From assembly GCF_007989805.1 (NCBI RefSeq), contig NZ_BJUB01000013.1:1-64000 (forward strand): a stretch of DNA of 64,000 nucleotides, read 5' to 3'. The notes beneath the pieces were generated by a model. The model was not told the DNA's origin. It saw nothing but the letters and a program-made list of their open reading frames with translations, and did not search any database. This document shows positions 17,642-25,776 of this stretch, in pieces (position 1 is the stretch's first letter; each line of letters starts with the position of its first letter). Source of the stretch: Cellulomonas xylanilytica. GTDB lineage: Bacteria > Actinomycetota > Actinomycetes > Actinomycetales > Cellulomonadaceae. The position numbers and the translations under genes were made by a program.

Positions 17642-18526
17642 ATGGACCAGCGAGACGAGGTACGGGACTTCCTGGCGTCGCGGCGGGCGCGGCTGAGTCC
17701 GGCGGACGTGGGTCTGCCGCCGGGCTCCGGGCGCCGGCGGGTGGCCGGGCTGCGCCGCGACGAGGTGGCGATCCTGGCCGGAGTGTCCTCGGAGTACTAC
17801 GCACGCCTCGAGCGAGGCAACCTCGCCGGGGTCTCCGACTCCGTCCTGGACGCCCTGGCCGGCGCGCTGCGCCTCGACGAGGCCGAGCACCTCCACCTGC
17901 GCAACCTCGCCCAGGCCGCGAACCAGCCCGCCCGTCGGCGTCGCTCGCCCGCCAGGGCCGCTTCGGTTCGTCCGTCGCTGCTCCGGGTCCTGGACGGCAT
18001 GTCCACGACCCCGGCCTACGTGCGCGACACCCGCATGGACATGGTCGCCTCCAACGCCCTCGCCCGGGAGCTGCACGCCCCGGTCTTCGAGTTCGCACGC
18101 CTGACCGGCACCCCGCCGAACACCGCGCGGTTCGCGTTCCTCGACCCCGGCGGGCGGGCGTTCTACCCGGACTGGGAGCAGGTCACCCGCGACTGCGTCG
18201 CCGCTCTGCACGCCGCGGCCGGGCAGAACCCCTACGACAAGCCGCTCGTCGGGCTGATCGGTGAGCTGTCCACGCGATCCGAGGCGTTCCGCGTCCTGTG
18301 GGGGACGCACGACGTGCGCCTGCACCGCACCGGGGTCAAGCGCCTGCGCCACCCCGACGTCGGCGTCCTCACCCTCGACTACGACGTCATGGAACTCACC
18401 CAGGACCCCGGCCTCGTCTTCATCGCCTACAGCGCCGCCCCCGCCACCCCCGCCGCCGACGCCCTGTCCCTGCTCGCGACCCTTGCCGCGACCCGCACCG
18501 AAGCACTGACCGAACCAGGCACATGA
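17642..18526 (+). CDS. XRE-family regulator with MmyB-like ligand-binding domain (paralogue)
   Basis: A 294-residue protein with the same plan as the regulator at 6866: a helix-turn-helix (about 12-88; [20 protein letters not shown]) and a MmyB-like sensor (about 110-280; [31 protein letters not shown]). It starts leaderless and overlaps the flavodoxin gene by ATGA. The divergent neighbour is the aldo/keto reductase. The shared operator implies related or cross-talking DNA specificity of the two paralogues. Ligand unknown. Confidence 0.92.
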   Translation: MDQRDEVRDFLASRRARLSPADVGLPPGSGRRRVAGLRRDEVAILAGVSSEYYARLERGNLAGVSDSVLDALAGALRLDEAEHLHLRNLAQAANQPARRRRSPARAASVRPSLLRVLDGMSTTPAYVRDTRMDMVASNALARELHAPVFEFARLTGTPPNTARFAFLDPGGRAFYPDWEQVTRDCVAALHAAAGQNPYDKPLVGLIGELSTRSEAFRVLWGTHDVRLHRTGVKRLRHPDVGVLTLDYDVMELTQDPGLVFIAYSAAPATPAADALSLLATLAATRTEALTEPGT

Positions 18527-19193
18527 CGAGCCCGACCATCGGCCGCCGGACGTTCTTGCGCGGCACCGTCGCCGCCGGGTTGCTCGCGCTGGCCGGCTGC
18601 AGCAGCGAGGCGTCGGACCCGACCACCCCACCCCAGGAGTTTCGCACCGTGACCACCCCACCTCCGAGCACGGCGCGACCCTGCTCGCGTACTTCTCCCG
18701 CCCCGGGGAGAACTATTGGTACGGCGACCGGCGCGACCTCGAGATCGGCAACACCCAGGTCCTGGCCACGATGATCGCCGAGCGCACCCGGTGCGACACC
18801 TACCGGATCGAGGCGGCAGACCCGTACCCCCACGACTACGACGAGACCGTCGCACGGAACGTCCGCGAGCAAGACCAGGACGCCCGCCCGGCGATCGCCG
18901 ACCCGGTGCCCGACCTTGCCGCCTACGACACGGTGATCCTGGCCAATCCCATCTGGAACGTCCGGCCCCCGATGATCATGTCCACCTTCATCGAGGCTGC
19001 ACCTCCGGGCACCCGACGCCTGCTGCCCGTCACCACCCACGCCATGAGCGGTCTGGGCCGCGCCCTCGAGGTCTACGGCGACCTCGCACCCCAAGCCGAG
19101 ATCGGCGACGGGCTCGCCGTTCGCGGCGAAGAGGTAGCCGACGCCGGACCCGCTCTCGATCGATGGCTACGGGGAGCAGGCCTCATCGGCTGA
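18523..19193 (+). pseudogene. Tat/lipoprotein flavodoxin gene with apparent frameshift
   Basis: The first part (from ATG 18523, overlapping the regulator stop) encodes a twin-arginine lipoprotein signal (RRTFLRG, lipobox LALAGC) and a Thr/Pro linker. The flavodoxin itself (LLAYFSRPGENYW, NPIWNVRPPMIMSTFIE) is in another frame, open from about 18666 to the stop at 19193, and has no start of its own. A one-base loss between about 18640 and 18665 would join them. An intact gene would give an about 220-residue membrane-anchored flavodoxin, matching regulator-AKR-flavodoxin clusters known in actinobacteria. Sequence error versus real decay cannot be told apart here. Confidence 0.75.
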
Positions 19194-19198
19194 CCCCA

Positions 19199-19218
19199 GA
19201 CGCCCCACCGTGGGCGTC
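19199..19218. terminator. hairpin between convergent genes
   Basis: A 7-bp perfect stem (GACGCCC / GGGCGTC) with a 6-base loop directly follows the flavodoxin stop. Confidence 0.45.
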
Positions 19219-19286
19219 GCAGACGCAGCAGGGGCGCCAACGACCAGGCCCGACGCCGAGCGTGCGGCGACTCCGCGGTGGCGACG

Positions 19287-19724
19287 TCAGGCGCGCGGCG
19301 CGTACGGGTTGCCGTAGACGGGAGGCGTCGACGGCCGATCGCCCTGCCCGGGCATGTGGGCGCGCTGCGGCTGGGCGGGCTCGGGCCGGTGCCGGCGGAC
19401 CCGGCTCAGCACGAGGACGTTGGCCAGGTGGAACGCGCCGAGCAGGAGCGCCACCGCGCCGAGCTTGGCGGCCAGGGTCTCGATCGCTTCCTGGGACGAG
19501 GTCACCGGCTGGCTCACCCGGAGCATGAGGGACACGAAGCCGAGGTTCACGAGGTAGAAACCGACGACCAGGAGCCGGTTGGTCGCGGCCGCGACCTTCT
19601 CCTCGCCGTGGAAGACGTCGACGAGGAAGATCTCCCCGTTCCGAGCCAGGGTCCGCGCGACCCAGACGGTCAGCGCGACGCTGGCCACGATGTAGACGAG
19701 GTAGGTGATGACGGTGGGGTTCAT
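19287..19724 (-). CDS. small integral membrane protein, unknown function
   Basis: A 145-residue protein starting at ATG 19724, eight bases after CAGGAG. Three hydrophobic segments are seen (about 5-27, 50-72 and 85-108), with an amphipathic segment (AATNRLLVVGFYLVNLGFV) and a Pro-rich cytoplasmic tail ending VYGNPYAPRA. The family is common in actinobacteria but I know of no function. The promoter is remarkable: a near-consensus -35/-10 pair embedded between two 14-bp palindromes, so the gene is probably tightly repressed by a regulator encoded outside this window. Confidence 0.75.
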   Translation of the reverse strand: MNPTVITYLVYIVASVALTVWVARTLARNGEIFLVDVFHGEEKVAAATNRLLVVGFYLVNLGFVSLMLRVSQPVTSSQEAIETLAAKLGAVALLLGAFHLANVLVLSRVRRHRPEPAQPQRAHMPGQGDRPSTPPVYGNPYAPRA

Positions 19725-19770
19725 CGGATCGCTCCTGGTCCAGGGCGTCAGCCGAGTGGTCGTCGGCCAG

Positions 19771-19819
19771 TTGAACGTGTTCAACAGTTCGATGCTAGCC
19801 GCTGTTTGAACATGTTCAA
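19771..19819 (-). promoter_or_regulatory. promoter flanked by twin 14-bp operators
   Basis: On the minus strand: palindrome TTGAACATGTTCAA (19806-19819), whose first half is also a -35 (TTGAAC), a 16-base spacer, -10 TAGCAT (19792-19797), and a near-identical second palindrome TTGAACACGTTCAA (19771-19784). This is a typical double-operator repressed promoter. Confidence 0.7.
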
Positions 19820-19897
19820 CGTGATGCTGGTCACGACGTTGCCCACGGGCGCCGACTCAGAGGCCGCACAGGTCGGTGCGCCCCCCGGTCCCGTCGA

Positions 19898-20560
19898 TCA
19901 CTGGTCGAACCGCGTCCACTGCCCCTCGGAGACGACCTGGACACGGCCGTCGACCACGACGATGGCCGTCTGCTCGTCGATGGCGTAGGCCGGGACTCCG
20001 ATGTCCGCGGCCCACCGCTGCGCGTGAGCCATCGTGTTGGTCGGGAAGGCGTCGAGGTGCGGGAAGATCGAGAAGTCGACGACGCCCAGCGTGCGGTCGT
20101 CGGGAGCGGACGGCCACTCGACGAAGGACGCGCCGATCCTGGGCGTCATCACCATGCTTCCGGCGCTCACCCCGACCCAGACCGTGTCCGCCAGCGACGG
20201 CAGCAGCTCGGCCAGCCCGGACTCGCGCACCCAGTGGCTCAGGTACGTCGCATCGCCGCCGTCGACCAGGAGCACGTCGGCCTCCCGCACCCAGGGGACC
20301 CACCGGTCCGCACCGATGGTGGGCAGGGCCGTGAGCTCCAGGACCCCGAGCGACGCCCAGCCCAGACCGGAGAGGTGTCGGGAGTCCGGATCGGCCGCCA
20401 CGACGCGCCGAACCGACGTCGGTCCGCACATGGGGTGACCCCACTGCGCAGTCGGGACGATGAGCGCGGCGCACTCGGCGACCGGCTTGCCGAGAAGCTG
20501 CACGAGCGCGGCGTGGATGCTGGGGTTCGTGACGCCGCCGGACGTCAGCAGGAGCTTCAC
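19898..20560 (-). CDS. peptidase E-like (S51 family) protein
   Basis: A 220-residue protein starting at GTG 20560, six bases after CGGAGG. It has the S51 dipeptidase E fold: the oxyanion/loop motif LLVDGGDATYL, the nucleophile S132 in GVSAGSMV and a catalytic His168 in FPHLD. The family includes alpha-aspartyl dipeptidase (PepE) and cyanophycinase-like enzymes of the class I glutamine amidotransferase-like superfamily. Which substrate this member uses cannot be read. It lies 61 bp downstream of, and in the same direction as, an AraC regulator. Confidence 0.82.
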   Translation of the reverse strand: MKLLLTSGGVTNPSIHAALVQLLGKPVAECAALIVPTAQWGHPMCGPTSVRRVVAADPDSRHLSGLGWASLGVLELTALPTIGADRWVPWVREADVLLVDGGDATYLSHWVRESGLAELLPSLADTVWVGVSAGSMVMTPRIGASFVEWPSAPDDRTLGVVDFSIFPHLDAFPTNTMAHAQRWAADIGVPAYAIDEQTAIVVVDGRVQVVSEGQWTRFDQ

Positions 20561-20621
20561 GGTGCCTCCGAGGTCACGCGCGGACGAAGGATGAGGACGG
20601 TCTGTCGATCACACGGTCCGG

Positions 20622-21596
20622 TCAGGCTCCGGCCGACTCGGAGAGAGCGATACGACGCCAGTCGCGCGGGGTCAGGCCGTAGGTCGCCTTGAACCGGCGC
20701 GTGAAGTGCCCGGGGTCGCGAAATCCCCAGCGGCGGGCGATCGACGAGATCGGGACCGTCAGGTCCGAGGCTCGAGCCAGGTCGCCGTGCGCGCCGACGA
20801 GGCGCCGGCTGATGATCCACTGCTCCAGGCTGAAGTCCGCTGCGGCGCAGACGCGGAACAGGTGCCGCTCCGACACGTTGAGCGCCCGCGCGACCGAGGC
20901 AGGGCTCAGGTCCCCGTCGCGCAGGTGCTGCTGGACGTGCGCCCGGACCTGGACGAGGAGCGTCGTCGCCGTCGTGCTCCGTTCGAACCGCACGTCGTGC
21001 GCGGCGGACGCGAGCAGGGCGCGCAGCAGCTCGACCGAGGCACTGGCCACGCCTCCGGCGGCCGGGTCGGAGGCGACCGCGTCCGTGTTGTGCGCCAGGC
21101 CCAGCAGGTGCCGCTGGAACAGGCCGTACAGCGGGCTCGTCCGCAGCTGGCGCGAGGCGGTGCGGACGACGTGGTCCGGCAGCCCGACCTGCTCGGCCGG
21201 TACGGAGATGCAGAAGGCCGAGCCCAGCCCGCGCCAGGCATAGTCGTACGGCTTCGTCAGGTCCACGCAGATCAGACCACCGATCCCCGCGCGGACGTCG
21301 GGGTCGGCGTCGTCGTAGTTGATCAGCGACTGACCGGCCTCCTGGACGGCGATGGCGACCCGGCCGTCCGGGTCCGCCCGCAGGTGGCGGTTCTCACGCG
21401 TCATCCGCATGCCGGAGGCCTCGTTGCGCCACACGTCCAGGCCGCCCAACCGCCACGCCTCGATACGCGTGAAGACACGCTCCGGGGCGTCGTCGTAGCG
21501 GACCTCGCACGGAGCGGTCGTGCCCTCCAACGCCGCCGAGATCGCCGGCAGCCGGTCCGCGGACGCGACGGTTCGGGTGTCCAGCAGCACCACCAT
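20622..21596 (-). CDS. AraC-family transcriptional regulator
   Basis: A 324-residue protein starting at ATG 21596 after GAGAGGGG. The N-terminal ~170 residues match the AraC-binding-like domain of the AraC/NahR group (RENRHLRADPDGRVAIAVQEAG). The C-terminal ~100 residues hold the double helix-turn-helix (SPASVARALNVSERHLFRV and ISSIARRWGFRDPGHFTRRFKATYG). It is divergent from an alpha/beta hydrolase pair (21833 and 22607), its most likely targets, with 236 bp between starts. Effector unknown. Confidence 0.9.
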   Translation of the reverse strand: MVVLLDTRTVASADRLPAISAALEGTTAPCEVRYDDAPERVFTRIEAWRLGGLDVWRNEASGMRMTRENRHLRADPDGRVAIAVQEAGQSLINYDDADPDVRAGIGGLICVDLTKPYDYAWRGLGSAFCISVPAEQVGLPDHVVRTASRQLRTSPLYGLFQRHLLGLAHNTDAVASDPAAGGVASASVELLRALLASAAHDVRFERSTTATTLLVQVRAHVQQHLRDGDLSPASVARALNVSERHLFRVCAAADFSLEQWIISRRLVGAHGDLARASDLTVPISSIARRWGFRDPGHFTRRFKATYGLTPRDWRRIALSESAGA

Positions 21597-21832
21597 GCCG
21601 CCCGCCCCTCTCGCTCGAGGCCGCGCGCGGGTCGCAGGGCCAAGGGCATCTTCGCGCCATCCGGGACGGAGCCGCACCCCTGGCTTGCCTGTGGCTGCCA
21701 ACACCAGGTCCCACGCTGACCCGAGCCGGGCGGAGGCGCTCCTCCAGACCAGTGTGGACCCCGTCGGGACCGGGGCCAGATCCGGCCGGCACCAGCTCCG
21801 CCGGCTCCACCTCAGACCGCCCGGGAGCAGTC

Positions 21833-22558
21833 ATGGACGAGCACCGCACACCCACGATCGTGCTCGTCCACGGCGCCTTCGCCGATACCGGCAGCTGGGC
21901 CCCCACCACCGAGCTCCTCATCGAGGCCGGCGCGGACGTCACCGCCATCGCCAACCCCTTGCGTGGCCTGCACCACGACGCCACCTACGTCGCCAGCGTC
22001 ATCAACCAGATCCCCGGACCGGTGCTCGCCGTCGGCCACTCCTACGGCGGTGCGGTGATCACCAACGCCTGCACCTCCACGCCCAACGTCGTCGGTCTCA
22101 CCTACGTCGCTGCCTTCGCTCCCGACGAGGGCGAGACCATCGTCGACCGCGTCCGCGGGTCGCGCGACAGCATGCTGATGACCGCGCTCGTGCCGAGCGA
22201 CTACCCCACCGGAGCCGGCGACGCGACCGCCGCCGAGGTGGTGATCGACCCCGCACGCTTCCATGCCGTCTTCGCCGCCGACCTCCCGCCCTTCCGGTCC
22301 GACGTCTTCGCCCGCTCGCAGCGCCCGGTCGCGGTCGGGTCCTTCAGCGAGGAGACACGAGCACCTGCGTGGAGGCGTCTCCCCGTCTGGGCGGCGGTCG
22401 CCACCGCCGACACCGCCGCGGGCAGCGACCTCGTCCTGTCGATGGCCCACCGAGCCGGCGCGACCGTCACGGAGATCGACGGATCCCATGCCATCGCGAT
22501 CTCCCAGCCGGAGGCCGTCACCGAGGTCATCCTCAGCGCCCGTCGAGCCGTGACCTGA
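21833..22558 (+). CDS. alpha/beta hydrolase
   Basis: A 241-residue cytoplasmic hydrolase starting at ATG 21833 after GGGAG. It has IVLVHGAFADTGSW (oxyanion loop), nucleophile elbow GHSYGG and catalytic His in EIDGSHAIAISQ. The pattern matches the AB_hydrolase_6 / esterase group often annotated as alpha/beta hydrolase of salicylate-esterase-like type. Substrate unknown. It is followed after 48 bp by a second hydrolase and is divergent from an AraC regulator. Confidence 0.88.
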   Translation: MDEHRTPTIVLVHGAFADTGSWAPTTELLIEAGADVTAIANPLRGLHHDATYVASVINQIPGPVLAVGHSYGGAVITNACTSTPNVVGLTYVAAFAPDEGETIVDRVRGSRDSMLMTALVPSDYPTGAGDATAAEVVIDPARFHAVFAADLPPFRSDVFARSQRPVAVGSFSEETRAPAWRRLPVWAAVATADTAAGSDLVLSMAHRAGATVTEIDGSHAIAISQPEAVTEVILSARRAVT

Positions 22559-22606
22559 CCCGATCGCCGTCACCAACTCACCGAACACCCGAGAGAGGAC
22601 CGAACC

Positions 22607-23419
22607 ATGACCACCATCGTTCTCGTGCACGGCCTGTGGATGACCCCGCGCAGCTGGCGCGGCTGGAAGGAGCGCTACGAGGCGCTCGGGCACACCGTCC
22701 TGGTGCCGGGGTACCCCGGGTTCGAGATCGAGGTCGAGGCGCTCCGCGAGAACCCCGACATCATCGCGAACCTGACCGTGCCGGAGACCGTCGACCACCT
22801 CGCAGCCCAGATCCAGGCGCTCCCCGAGCCACCGATCGTCATCGGTCACTCCTTCGGCGGCACCCTGACCCAGCTCCTGCTCGCCCGAGGGCTCGGCGCG
22901 GCGGGCGTCGTGGTCGACTCCGCACCGACCGAAGGCGTCCACGTCACCCCGTTGTCCCAGGTCAGGTCGCTGTTCCCGGCGTTGAAGAACCCGGCGAACA
23001 TCCACCGTGCCGTCGGGTTCACCCAGGAGGAGTTCCACTACGCCTTCGCCAACACGATCTCCCGCGAGGACTCCGACGCGGCCTGGGCGGAGTTCGCCAT
23101 CCCGGCGCCGGGCAACTGGGTGTGGGCGTACGGCCTCATCGCGAACTTCAAGCCCGGCAAGCAGGAGACGTGGGTGGACTACGACGCCGACCGGGCGCCG
23201 CTCCTGTTCATCGGCGGCGAGAAGGACCACATCATGCCGCCGTCGGTGAACAGGTCGAACGCGAAGCACTACGCCAAGTCACCGGCCGTCACCGAGTACC
23301 ACGAGTTCCCCGGCCGGTCGCACTGGATCTGCGCCGAGCCGGGCTGGGAAGAGGTCGCCGACCACGCCCTGGAGTGGGCGCTCGCCCACGCCCGTCCCGC
23401 CTCCGTGCCGTCGGCCTAG
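22607..23419 (+). CDS. alpha/beta hydrolase
   Basis: A 270-residue hydrolase with IVLVHGLWMTPRSW, nucleophile elbow GHSFGG, an acid in GGEKDHIMP and His in FPGRSHWI. It is only distantly similar to the preceding hydrolase, so the pair is not a recent duplication. GAGAGGAC precedes the ATG. It is probably co-transcribed with the gene at 21833. Transcription probably ends at the strong hairpin at 23435-23479. Substrate unknown. Confidence 0.9.
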   Translation: MTTIVLVHGLWMTPRSWRGWKERYEALGHTVLVPGYPGFEIEVEALRENPDIIANLTVPETVDHLAAQIQALPEPPIVIGHSFGGTLTQLLLARGLGAAGVVVDSAPTEGVHVTPLSQVRSLFPALKNPANIHRAVGFTQEEFHYAFANTISREDSDAAWAEFAIPAPGNWVWAYGLIANFKPGKQETWVDYDADRAPLLFIGGEKDHIMPPSVNRSNAKHYAKSPAVTEYHEFPGRSHWICAEPGWEEVADHALEWALAHARPASVPSA

Positions 23420-23434
23420 CCGGAACGGCACCGA

Positions 23435-23479
23435 CCGTGGGCCCCCGACCAGGCGCATGACGCGGTCGGGGGCCCACGG
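23435..23479. terminator. bidirectional hairpin terminator
   Basis: A perfect 16-bp stem (CCGTGGGCCCCCGACC and its complement) with a 13-base loop lies between the convergent hydrolase and small acidic protein genes. Confidence 0.85.
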
Positions 23480-23507
23480 TGCTCGTCGGGCCGACGAGCG
23501 GGAGGGT

Positions 23508-23693
23508 TCAGTCGGTCGGCTCGGCCGCCGACGGGTCCTCCACCGGGTCGCCCGGCGTCGACTCGTCACCGCCGTCCTCGTCGGACCCGGCACCGGCCTC
23601 CAGCACCTCCGGGGTGACCTCCTGCTCGAGGGTCGGGTACCCGTAGCCGCCTTCCTGCGTCCCGGCGTCCGGGTCCTGCGGTGTGTCGCTCAT
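23508..23693 (-). CDS. small acidic hypothetical protein (61 aa)
   Basis: ATG 23693 is preceded by AGGAAGGG, a strong ribosome site, which supports translation. The protein is very acidic and Gly/Pro/Glu rich (EQEVTPEVLEAGAGSDEDGGDE) and looks disordered, with no signal or membrane segment. I do not recognise a family with known function. It ends at the shared bidirectional terminator, opposite the hydrolase gene. Confidence 0.65.
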   Translation of the reverse strand: MSDTPQDPDAGTQEGGYGYPTLEQEVTPEVLEAGAGSDEDGGDESTPGDPVEDPSAAEPTD

Positions 23694-23813
23694 GGTCGCC
23701 CTTCCTGCCGTGCTCGGACCGTCGCTGAGTAGGTCGTCCCATCGTCGGCGTCCGCCCCGCACACCGCCATCGGAGGTCACCTGGACCGACGCACGGCGGT
23801 TCCCCGGTACCCC

Positions 23814-23819
23814 TAGGCT
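23814..23819 (+). promoter_or_regulatory. -10 box TAGGCT, leaderless start
   Basis: TAGGCT lies 6 bases before ATG 23826 with no ribosome site. Confidence 0.5.
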
Positions 23820-23825
23820 CGCGCC

Positions 23826-24206
23826 ATGATCCGCCTGCGCGACGTCACGTACCTGGTCCGCGACCACGCCGAAGCACTCGAGTTCTTCGTGGACGCCCTG
23901 GGATTCGCGGTCCGTCAGGACGAGACGTTCGACGGCGGGTGGCGGCGCGTCGTCGTCGGCCCGCCCGGCGGTGGCACCGGGCTCGTGCTCGCACTGGCCG
24001 ACGACGGAGCACCGGTCGGGCGGCAGGCCGGCACCGATGTCGCGTTCTTCCTGGAGACCGACGACTTCGCGGCTCAGCACGAGCGGATGCTCCGCCACGG
24101 CGTGCACTTCCGTGAGGAGCCCCGCCGGGAGCCGTACGGCACGGTCGCGATCTTCGAGGACCTCTACGGCGGTGCCTGGGACCTGATCGAGCCGCCGAGC
24201 GCCTGA
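23826..24206 (+). CDS. VOC family protein
   Basis: A 126-residue single-domain VOC protein (LRDVTYLVRDHAEALEFFVDALGF; TDVAFFLETDDFAAQHERM; LYGGAWDLIEPPS). It is the third VOC protein in the window and, like the other two, starts from a leaderless TANNNT box. The C-terminal Glu-Pro ending resembles bleomycin/glyoxalase-like members that bind small ligands. No substrate can be named. It converges on the LacI gene with 52 bases between. Confidence 0.87.
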   Translation: MIRLRDVTYLVRDHAEALEFFVDALGFAVRQDETFDGGWRRVVVGPPGGGTGLVLALADDGAPVGRQAGTDVAFFLETDDFAAQHERMLRHGVHFREEPRREPYGTVAIFEDLYGGAWDLIEPPSA

Positions 24207-24258
24207 GCGCCCTGGGGGTCGCCCTCGGTCGGGCTCGCCGTGCGGGCAGGTCAGGTGA

Positions 24259-25287
24259 CTACGCCAGGCGGCGCGGGGGTGGACCGGTCGTGCCCCGGAC
24301 GACGAGCTGCGTGGGCAGCGTGACGTAGGGCGAGCGTGCGCCACCGTCCTGGACCACCTGCTGCACGAGCCGACCCGCCTCCCGGCCCTGCTCGTCCACC
24401 GCCTGGTGCACGGTCGTGAGGTCCAGCACGTCCGCGAGCGCGTGGTCGTCGATGCCGACGACCGACATGGCGCGCGGTACCGGGACGGCGGCGCGGCGCA
24501 GCGTGCGGAGCGCTCCGAACGCCATCTCGTCCGAGAACGCGACGACCGCCGTGGGCGGGCGGGTCAGGCTCAGGAGGCGGCTCATGCCCTCGGCACCGCC
24601 GGTGCTTCCCCACCGCTGGTGCACCACGAGGTCTGCGTCCACCTCGAGGCCCGCGTCGTGGAGCGCCTCGGTGAAGCCGCGCAGGCGCTCGCTCGGCGCG
24701 GCGTACTCGAGGGTCCAGTGGCCGGTGGCGTTGATCATCGCGACCCGCTCGTGTCCCGCGGCGAGGAGGTGGGCGGTCGCCTGCCGCCCCGCGGCGACGT
24801 CGTCGATGCGGACGTGGGGGTGCTCACCGAGCGTCCCGCCCGCCATCACCACCGGCACGCCCATGAGGTCGAGCCGGCGATGCTCGTCGGCGCTGATCGG
24901 CAGGGCGATGAGGACGAGCGCGTCGACCTGGCGGCGAGCGGGGAGCTCGTCGAAGAAGCGTCGCCGCTCGCGTTCCTCCTGGACCTCGTACAGCAGCACG
25001 TCGAGGTCCGAGTCGTGCAGCGCGGTCACGATGCCGTCGAGCATGGAGGCGTAGAACCAGTGGGCGACGTCCGGCGTCACGACGGCGACGCGGCCGTTGG
25101 AGCCGCGGGCGAGTCGGGCCGCGTCCGGCGACACCGTGTACGAGAGGTCCTGCGCGAGGCTCCTGATCCGCGCCCGCGTCGCCTCGGACACCCCGGGCGC
25201 CCCGCTGAGTGCCCGCGACACGGTGGCGATGGAGACGCCCGCTCGCTCCGCGACGTCCGCCATGTTCAACGTCGCCTTCCGGCCCAC
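24259..25287 (-). CDS. LacI-family transcriptional regulator
   Basis: A 342-residue regulator. Start GTG 25287 is chosen because TACGGT lies exactly 6 bases upstream (leaderless pattern); the ATG at 25263 would cut off MGRKATLN but keep the helix-turn-helix. The N-terminal HTH is MADVAERAGVSIATVSRALSG, with hinge and periplasmic-binding-like sensor (about 65-335; SVVGIDDHALADVLDLTTV). It is divergent from the large secreted GH13 enzyme, whose promoter carries a LacI-type box, so it likely represses that gene until maltodextrin or a similar sugar is present. Confidence 0.93.
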   Translation of the reverse strand: MGRKATLNMADVAERAGVSIATVSRALSGAPGVSEATRARIRSLAQDLSYTVSPDAARLARGSNGRVAVVTPDVAHWFYASMLDGIVTALHDSDLDVLLYEVQEERERRRFFDELPARRQVDALVLIALPISADEHRRLDLMGVPVVMAGGTLGEHPHVRIDDVAAGRQATAHLLAAGHERVAMINATGHWTLEYAAPSERLRGFTEALHDAGLEVDADLVVHQRWGSTGGAEGMSRLLSLTRPPTAVVAFSDEMAFGALRTLRRAAVPVPRAMSVVGIDDHALADVLDLTTVHQAVDEQGREAGRLVQQVVQDGGARSPYVTLPTQLVVRGTTGPPPRRLA

Positions 25288-25386
25288 GTCGTCACCGTAC
25301 CGCCACGGGACCGTCGTGCCCGAGAGGGCGTCGCACGCACGCGTCCGCTGTCGAGGGAGCGCGTACGGCCGAGCTCCGGTGCGGGG

Positions 25387-25434
25387 TTGACACCTCTCAG
25401 AGCGCGGCGGATCCTCGACGTAAGCGTTTGCGCA
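25387..25434 (+). promoter_or_regulatory. GH13 promoter with LacI-type operator
   Basis: A -35 TTGACA (25387-25392) is followed after 17 bases by a weak -10 (GATCCT). A LacI-type box, GTAAGCGTTTGCGC, covers 25420-25433 around the expected start point. The leader to the GH13 gene is about 350 bases long and includes a small open frame. Confidence 0.5.
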
Positions 25435-25519
25435 GAAGACCCCACGGGTACGGGTGCCACACCCCGTCTCCCCGGAGCGCGAAGCCACGGGGCCGACGGA
25501 TCACACACGAAGGGCCGTC

Positions 25520-25645
25520 ATGCACTTCCCGTACCCGGTGCCGCGCGCCCGACCGCTGACCACCTCGGTCGGCTTCCCGTTCACGAACGAGAGCGCCGCG
25601 GTCGGACGCCCGTCGCCCGTCCGCGCTGATCCCGGCTCCGACTGA
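25520..25645 (+). CDS. possible 41-aa leader peptide ORF
   Basis: An ATG six bases after AAGGG opens a 41-codon frame between the LacI-controlled promoter and the GH13 gene. The peptide is Pro/Arg rich (MHFPYPVPRARPL) with no recognisable domain. It may be a translated leader, or chance. Coding bias cannot decide at this length. Confidence 0.25.
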   Translation: MHFPYPVPRARPLTTSVGFPFTNESAAVGRPSPVRADPGSD

Positions 25646-25776
25646 GCGGACGGAAGGGAGGACGTCTGGCGTGGCGGCGGGCCACGCCACGGCGCAGCGC
25701 CGCGCCCGAGGACCTCGCAGACCTCTGGTGGGTTGCTGACGCCGCCGAAGAGCTGACCTCAGCAAGGAGGCTGAAG

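Noticed and set aside
18649-19193. GTG at 18649 as an independent flavodoxin start
   Set aside because: It is in the frame of the signal peptide, not the flavodoxin frame.
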